Below the pieces are notes generated by a model, which did no database searches, was not told where the DNA came from, and worked only from the letters and a program-made list of their open reading frames with translations. A DNA stretch of 13,439 nucleotides. Source: JAAAPF01 sp964481035 (GTDB lineage: Bacteria > Pseudomonadota > Alphaproteobacteria > Geminicoccales > Geminicoccaceae). The position numbers were made by a program, and so were the translations under genes. Each line of letters starts with the position of its first letter. The stretch's first letter is position 1. Location: positions 1-13,439 of the forward strand of contig CAYZSE010000098.1 of assembly GCA_964481035.1 (NCBI GenBank). The letters run 5' to 3'. Shown here piece after piece: positions 9,705 to 13,439 of the stretch.

Positions 9705-10226
9705 TCAGGCAAGCGACAGCCCGTCGTCGAAGTCGATCTCCATGGGCTCGTGCCCGGTGGCGCGAAAGAATCGGCGCAAATCCTCACTGGCCATGATGAC
9801 CGTCGCGGTATTGTCCAGCGGATGGCAGGCGACCCGCTCGTGCGCCATCAGCGCGCGGTCGAGCACCGCGCGCACCCGCCGCGTGCGGTCGTTGATCACC
9901 GCGAGCGGCGTCACCGCGCCGGGCGTCACGCCCAGCACCTCCGCCAGGAGCGGCGGCTTGCCGAAGCTCAGCCGGCCGGCGCCGAGCCGCTTGGCGAGCG
10001 CGGCGAGGTCGACCCGGCGCTCGTCGATCACCGTGACGAGCCAGAGCGCCTCCTTCTTGTCCTTCAAGAACAGGTTCTTGCAGTGGCCACCCGGCAGGTG
10101 GTGCGTGTGCACGCGCGCCTCGTCGACCGTGAAGACGGCGGGGTGGGAATAGAGCGTGTGCTCGATGCCCCATTCGCCGAGGCGCGCGAGCAGCCGAGCG
10201 CGGTCGTAGATCATGGCGGGCGACAT
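9705..10226 (-). CDS. YbaK/EbsC-type aminoacyl-tRNA deacylase, ProXp-ala (PrdX)-like
   Basis: A 173-residue stand-alone editing-domain protein. Members of the ProXp-ala/PrdX group hydrolyse Ala-tRNA(Pro) made in error by prolyl-tRNA synthetase. HPAVFTVDEA (about 28-37), GGHCKNLFLKDKK (about 46-58, with Lys50 matching the conserved functional lysine), the LSFGKPPLLAEVLGVTPGAVTP segment and HPLDNTATV near the C-terminus are typical. The ATG at 10226 was chosen; a second ATG at 10214 is possible, and neither has a strong Shine-Dalgarno. The frame continues further upstream, but that part is Arg/Pro-rich and overlaps the divergent sugar dehydrogenase gene. The protein is probably cytoplasmic. The gene precedes gcvT on the same strand, but the promoter and riboswitch between them argue for separate control. 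Confidence 0.88.
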   Translation of the reverse strand: MSPAMIYDRARLLARLGEWGIEHTLYSHPAVFTVDEARVHTHHLPGGHCKNLFLKDKKEALWLVTVIDERRVDLAALAKRLGAGRLSFGKPPLLAEVLGVTPGAVTPLAVINDRTRRVRAVLDRALMAHERVACHPLDNTATVIMASEDLRRFFRATGHEPMEIDFDDGLSLA

Positions 10227-10300
10227 AGGCCAGCGAGGCGCGCCCCACAATCCCGATCGAGCCGGCCTCCCCTCAGGCTTGCCGGCCCTGCGCTTGCCCC

Positions 10301-10315
10301 CCACCTCCCAGGTGG
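10301..10315 (+). other. Short hairpin just upstream of the sugar dehydrogenase ribosome-binding site
   Basis: CCACCT and AGGTGG flank a 3-base CCC loop and form a perfect 6-bp stem ending nine bases before the GGAG of the next gene. It could be a leader-RNA hairpin or a small operator in the 107-base divergent intergenic region. Nothing else in the sequence shows a function. Confidence 0.3.
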
Positions 10316-10333
10316 TCCGAGATGGAGTAGCCG

Positions 10334-11455
10334 ATGAGACATACCTGGGCGCCGTTCGCTCTCGTGCTGGGCCTGCTCGCCGCCCCCGCGGCGGCCGACA
10401 CGTTTCGCACGGCGCAGGCAGCATTCATCCTCGAGCGTTGGATCGGCGGGCTGGAGCGGCCCTGGGGCCTCGCCTTCCTGCCCGACGGTCGGGCGCTCGT
10501 GACCGAGCGTACCGGCCGCTTGCGGCTCATCGAAAACGACAGGCTCGTGCCGGAGCCCGTGGCCGGCCTGCCCGCGGAGGTTGTCGCACGGGGGCAGGGC
10601 GGGCTTCTCGACGTCGCGCTCGACCCGGATTTCGCCGCCAACGGCCTCGTCTATCTCGCCTACAGCGCCGGCGTGCGGGATGGGGCGATGACCACCCGGG
10701 TGGCACGCGGCCGGCTCGAGGATCGCGCGCTGGTCGACCTCGAGGTGCTGTTCACCGGCGAGCCCTGGTCTTCGGGCGGCCGTCATTTCGGCTCACGCCT
10801 CGCCTTCGACCGCGATGGCCTTCTCTACGTGACGATGGGCGAGCGTGGTGATGCGGACCGCGCCCAGCGCATCGACGACCACGCCGGCGCGATCATGCGC
10901 CTGCGGCCGGACGGAAGCATCCCCGCCGACAATCCCTTCGTCGGCACGCCCGGCGCTTCGGCCGAGATCTTCACCTACGGCAATCGCAATCCGCAGGGGC
11001 TCGCCATGCATCCCGAGAGCGGCCAGATGTGGGCCCACGAGCACGGGCCGCGGGGCGGCGATGAGATCAACGTGCTCGAGCCGGGCGCCAACTACGGATG
11101 GCCGGTGATCACGCACGGTATCGGCTACAGCTATCGGCCGATCGGTGAGGGCACCCACAAGGAAGGGATGAAGCAGCCGGTCTACTTTTGGGATCCGTCG
11201 ATCGCACCGTCGGGCATGACCTTCTATACCGGCGAAGCGTTCCGCGAATGGCAGGGCGATCTCTTCGTCGGCGCGCTCAAGGACAAGATGCTCGTTCGGC
11301 TCGAACTGGACGGCGAGCGGGTCGTCGGCGAAGAGCGCCTCATCGCCGGGAAGATCGGCCGCATCCGCGATGTGCGCGAGGGTCCCGGCGATGACCTGTT
11401 CGTGCTTACCGACGAGACCGACGGGGCGATCTGGCGCCTCTCGCCCGCCGATTAA
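10334..11455 (+). CDS. PQQ-dependent sugar dehydrogenase (YliI/Asd-like, GDH/sorbosone family), exported
   Basis: A 373-residue six-bladed propeller enzyme related to soluble PQQ glucose dehydrogenase and to E. coli YliI, which oxidise aldose sugars in the periplasm. Residues 1-21 form a signal peptide ending in an AAA-D cleavage region. The GLERPWGLAFLPDGR start of the propeller, HFGSRLAF (His151, the likely catalytic base position), TMGERGD, YGNRNPQGLA (about 215-224) and WAHEHGPRGGDEIN (about 233-246) are characteristic; the Arg and Asn in these motifs are likely PQQ contacts. The ATG at 10334 has GGAG at 10324-10327, six bases away. No PQQ synthesis genes are in the window. The gene is transcribed divergently from the tRNA-editing gene and converges on a small unknown gene with 14 bases between stops. 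The natural substrate is unknown. Confidence 0.93.
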   Translation: MRHTWAPFALVLGLLAAPAAADTFRTAQAAFILERWIGGLERPWGLAFLPDGRALVTERTGRLRLIENDRLVPEPVAGLPAEVVARGQGGLLDVALDPDFAANGLVYLAYSAGVRDGAMTTRVARGRLEDRALVDLEVLFTGEPWSSGGRHFGSRLAFDRDGLLYVTMGERGDADRAQRIDDHAGAIMRLRPDGSIPADNPFVGTPGASAEIFTYGNRNPQGLAMHPESGQMWAHEHGPRGGDEINVLEPGANYGWPVITHGIGYSYRPIGEGTHKEGMKQPVYFWDPSIAPSGMTFYTGEAFREWQGDLFVGALKDKMLVRLELDGERVVGEERLIAGKIGRIRDVREGPGDDLFVLTDETDGAIWRLSPAD

Positions 11456-11469
11456 CGGTCACAGTGCGC

Positions 11470-11673
11470 TCAAGCGAGGTCGCGGTAGACCGTCCGGGTG
11501 GCGCTCTGGCCGGCGAGGGCGGCGACGAGCGCGCGGCCGTCCGCAGTGGCCCGGCCGTGGAGGTCGATCCAAGCATGGGTTCTAGCGAAGCTGAGGGCGC
11601 AGTGCTCGCGCGACCCGATGGCGAGCTGGGCGGCGACGTGGATGATGTCGCGCGTGACGTCTTGGTCGGCCAT
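11470..11673 (-). CDS. Small protein of unknown function (67 residues)
   Basis: The frame starts at an ATG (11673) with GGAG a few bases upstream and ends at a TGA (11470-11472). The predicted protein begins MADQDVTRDIIHVAAQLAIG and looks globular, with mixed composition, an amphipathic helix-like start and a TRTVYRDLA end. It has no signal peptide or membrane segment, and I recognise no family. It could be a real small gene, favoured by the ribosome-binding site and codon use. The opposite strand also holds open frames here, so some doubt remains. Its stop is 14 bases from the convergent stop of the sugar dehydrogenase gene. Confidence 0.6.
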   Translation of the reverse strand: MADQDVTRDIIHVAAQLAIGSREHCALSFARTHAWIDLHGRATADGRALVAALAGQSATRTVYRDLA

Positions 11674-11792
11674 GGGAAACTCCGGCTTGAGATGCCGGTG
11701 TTACGCTCGCCTCGGCTGAACGGATCATGACGCGTGGCGACATTGTCCCGCCGGTTCGGGTTCGGGCCGTGCTCGGCTCGGCTCGCGTCGTC

Positions 11793-12173
11793 CTATCGCG
11801 GCGCCGGCCGGGCGATCGCCTCGAGAGCCGGGCTCTCCAGGGGTCGTGGCCCGCGGCCGACCCGACGCCGGGCACCGCCTTTCGCGACCAGCGGCACGTC
11901 GAGCCGGCCATCGCCGTCGGCCGCCACGATCGGGCCGCCGCCGACCCAGCCGAGCGGCGCGCCTTCAGTCACCTGCATCGTGGCGGCGTGCCGACGGGTT
12001 CCGGCGTCCCGCACCCGCGGCACGGTCCCAAGGCGGAGCAGGCGCGGCCGCGCGGCGTCGGACAGCCTGCCGCCGCAGGCCGAGGTCTTCGCCACGTGAT
12101 CGGCCCACGGCAAGCCGTGCCGGCGCGCAACCAGCGTCGGCGCCGCCGCGTCCGTCGCGGGCGGGTCGGTCAC
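11793..12173 (-). CDS. Possible hypothetical or decayed gene, unassigned
   Basis: This minus-strand frame gives about 126 residues from a GTG at 12173; the frame is open further upstream, to 12293. Most codons end in G or C, as in the real genes here. Parts read like a folded protein, for example MQVTEGAPLGWVGGGPIVAA and DGDGRLDVPLVAKGG. Against it, there is no ribosome-binding site at the GTG, the ends are Arg/Pro-rich, and the candidate start lies in the arm of a strong inverted repeat. I do not recognise a family. It could be a remnant of a longer gene, a lineage-specific gene or chance. Confidence 0.3.
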   Translation of the reverse strand: MTDPPATDAAAPTLVARRHGLPWADHVAKTSACGGRLSDAARPRLLRLGTVPRVRDAGTRRHAATMQVTEGAPLGWVGGGPIVAADGDGRLDVPLVAKGGARRRVGRGPRPLESPALEAIARPAPR

Positions 12174-12199
12174 GGGCGCGCCCGGTCCACGCGCCCGTG
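12171..12199. repeat. Perfect 10-bp inverted repeat with 9-base loop
   Basis: CACGGGCGCG at 12171-12180 and its exact complement CGCGCCCGTG at 12190-12199 flank cccggtcca. The short sequence gtcggt occurs within two bases outside both arms in the same orientation. No T-run is present on either side, so a standard intrinsic terminator is unlikely. It may be a transcript-end hairpin, a protein-binding palindrome or a short dispersed element. The rest of the genome would be needed to tell. Confidence 0.6.
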
Positions 12200-12340
12200 T
12201 CGGTCGATCGGCCGCGCCACCGCGTGAAGCCGAACGGCGAAGGCGCGCTCCGTGCGGGACGATGCGGCTCGGTCCGCATCTCCCCGAGGCCATCGAAAAG
12301 CGCGGGACGGATTGGCGGGGTTGGCGTTCAGGAAGTCGCG

Positions 12341-12748
12341 TCAGCCTTCCACGCTCTCACCGAACGCGGCGAGACCTTCGGCGAGGTAGTCGGCCAGGAG
12401 CGGTATGCCGAGGAGATATTGCGCGGTGCGGGCGTTGTGGGCGCGTGTCGCCTCGGCCACCGCCTGGTCCCACTCTTCGGCGGTATAGCTGCCGCGGCCG
12501 ACCCAAGTGAGGGCCACCAGTTCGACCTGCTCGTCCTCGTTGAGGTCGTTGATGATGTCGCGCAGCTCGCCGAACAGCGGATCGCCCTCGGGGCTGTCCC
12601 CGAGGTCGTCCTCCTCGAGCATGTCGTTGGTGGTGTGCGCGCCCGCCGCCTCGAGCTCGTCGTCTTCGTCGCCGTTCGCCATGTCGGCATCGAAGACGCG
12701 GGCCTTGTCGATGACCATGCGGACGGTGTCGGGATCGATCGTGAACAT
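12341..12748 (-). CDS. DUF3775 domain-containing protein
   Basis: A 135-residue acidic cytoplasmic protein. The start MFTIDPDTVRMVIDKARVFD, an Asp/Glu-rich middle, and the conserved block around LNEDEQVELVALTWVGRG (about 69-86) followed by RAHNARTAQYLLGIPLLADYL match the DUF3775 family as I know it from alphaproteobacteria. The family has no established biochemical role. The ATG at 12748 is preceded by GAGGGGG, a good ribosome-binding site. The gene stands alone, downstream of citrate synthase on the same strand with about 160 bases between them. The family name is given from memory of its motifs. Confidence 0.85.
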   Translation of the reverse strand: MFTIDPDTVRMVIDKARVFDADMANGDEDDELEAAGAHTTNDMLEEDDLGDSPEGDPLFGELRDIINDLNEDEQVELVALTWVGRGSYTAEEWDQAVAEATRAHNARTAQYLLGIPLLADYLAEGLAAFGESVEG

Positions 12749-12840
12749 GACATGCCCCCTCGACGCCGCGGCAGCCCTCTTCGACCGTACCGCTTCTTCC
12801 CGAGCGGATGCGACGCTGCCGCCTTACTTTAATGGCGAAC

Positions 12841-12867
12841 GCGCGCCCGGGTCGCAAGCGCGCCCGG
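12841..12867. repeat. 10-bp direct repeat in the gltA/DUF3775 intergenic region
   Basis: GCGCGCCCGG occurs at 12841-12850 and again at 12858-12867, seven bases apart. Each copy contains GCGCGC, so the region can also fold weakly on itself. It lies about 40 bases past the citrate synthase stop. It could be part of a transcript-end structure or a tandem binding site for the DUF3775 promoter region, but chance is plausible in such GC-rich DNA. Confidence 0.4.
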
Positions 12868-12906
12868 ACGCCGCCGCTTCGGCCTTAGGTCAGACGGCCA
12901 CGGGCC

Positions 12907-13439
12907 TCAGCGGCGCTCCGCCAGCGGCACGAACGGCCGCTGCGCCGCACCGGTGTAGAGCTGACGCGGGCGGCCGATCTTCTGCTCGGGATCCTCGATC
13001 ATCTCGTTCCACTGCGCGATCCAGCCGACGGTCCGCGCCAGCGCGAAGATGGCGGTGAACATCGAGGTCGGGATGTGCATCGCCTCCAGGATGATGCCCG
13101 AGTAGAAGTCGACGTTGGGGAACAGCTTGCGCTCCTGGAAGTAGTCGTCCTCCAGCGCGATCCGCTCCAGCTCCTTGGCGATGGCGAGCTTGGGGTTGTT
13201 GGCCTTGCCGAGCTGGTCGAGCACCTCGTCGGCGTTGGCCTTCAAGACGCCGGCGCGGGGGTCGTAGTTCTTGTAGACGCGATGGCCGAAGCCCATCAGC
13301 CGGAAGGGGTCGTCCTTGTCCTTGGCGCGCCTGACGAAGTCCTGGATGCGCTCGACCGAGCCGATCTCGCCCAGCATCTGCACGACCGCCTCGTTGGCGC
13401 CGCCGTGCGCCGGGCCCCACAGCGAGGCGATGCCGGCCG
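12907..13439 (-). CDS. gltA: Citrate synthase, C-terminal part (5' end outside window)
   Basis: About 176 residues of a type II (hexameric-style) citrate synthase, which condenses oxaloacetate and acetyl-CoA at the entry to the TCA cycle. All three catalytic residues are present: His in LWGPAHGGANEAV, His in MGFGHRVYKNYDPRA, and Asp in FPNVDFYSG. The C-terminal IGRPRQLYTGAAQRPFVPL is typical of proteobacterial GltA. The frame is intact from the window edge (13439) to the TGA at 12907-12909. The N-terminal half, promoter and start lie beyond the right edge. The sequence resembles alphaproteobacterial GltA proteins. Confidence 0.97.
   Translation of the reverse strand, partial: AGIASLWGPAHGGANEAVVQMLGEIGSVERIQDFVRRAKDKDDPFRLMGFGHRVYKNYDPRAGVLKANADEVLDQLGKANNPKLAIAKELERIALEDDYFQERKLFPNVDFYSGIILEAMHIPTSMFTAIFALARTVGWIAQWNEMIEDPEQKIGRPRQLYTGAAQRPFVPLAERR

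Larger units (their letters stand above)
11674..12340. other. About 670 bases without a recognised gene
   Basis: Between the 67-residue small gene and the DUF3775 gene, all readable frames are Arg/Pro/Ala-rich and none matches a family I recognise. The most coding-like frame is on the minus strand (11793-12173, listed separately). A perfect 10-bp inverted repeat lies at 12171-12199. No tRNA, IS end or long repeat was seen. The stretch may hold a decayed gene or a fast-evolving lineage-specific one. Confidence 0.5.

Noticed and set aside
10227..10424. Upstream extension of the tRNA-editing protein frame.
   Set aside because: It is Arg/Pro-rich, lacks family similarity and overlaps the divergent signal peptide coding region of the sugar dehydrogenase.
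12507..13058. A Ser/Arg/Ala-rich + strand frame over the DUF3775 gene and the gltA end.
   Set aside because: It is the low-complexity shadow of two supported minus-strand genes.

Overview
The window is high-GC DNA with strong G/C bias at third codon positions. The gene families, the single-chain gcvP, the gcvT-H-P order behind a tandem glycine riboswitch, the DUF3775 protein and the citrate synthase sequence all suggest an alphaproteobacterium, perhaps Rhodospirillales-like. That placement is inferred from protein character, not from a marker gene. The content is mostly core metabolism. I saw no transposase, integrase, phage gene, CRISPR array, tRNA or rRNA.

Layout. Positions 1-834 (+): the tail of an unidentified protein, then an FkbM-type methyltransferase with a TTG start. 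Positions 927-3303 (-): a SulP anion transporter behind adenine phosphoribosyltransferase (apt). The apt start overlaps, head to head, the start of an exported DUF192 protein (3295-3750, +). Its stop lies three bases from the convergent stop of an aspartate-type aminotransferase (3754-4956, -). Positions 5053-9417 (-): the glycine cleavage genes in transcription order gcvT, gcvH, gcvP. A candidate promoter (9661-9687) and a two-aptamer glycine riboswitch (about 9466-9642) lie upstream. Positions 9705-10226 (-): a YbaK/ProXp-type prolyl-tRNA editing protein. Divergent from it is an exported PQQ-dependent sugar dehydrogenase (10334-11455, +). After that come a 67-residue unknown protein (-), about 670 bases with no recognised gene (one coding-like frame and a perfect 10-bp inverted repeat), a DUF3775 protein (12341-12748, -) and the C-terminal part of citrate synthase (12907-13439, -, running off the window).

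Function. The best-supported unit is glycine-sensing control of glycine cleavage. The riboswitch should bind glycine and govern GcvT (aminomethyltransferase), GcvH (lipoyl carrier) and GcvP (decarboxylase), which feed one-carbon units to tetrahydrofolate. GcvL (dihydrolipoamide dehydrogenase) is not in the window. The aminotransferase may be read through from this operon. The remaining genes look like ordinary chromosomal neighbours rather than one pathway. I found no convincing new defence or mobile system. The points most worth a second look are the overlapping apt/DUF192 starts, the layout of the riboswitch leader, a short reading frame touching the sulP start, and the unassigned 11674-12340 stretch.
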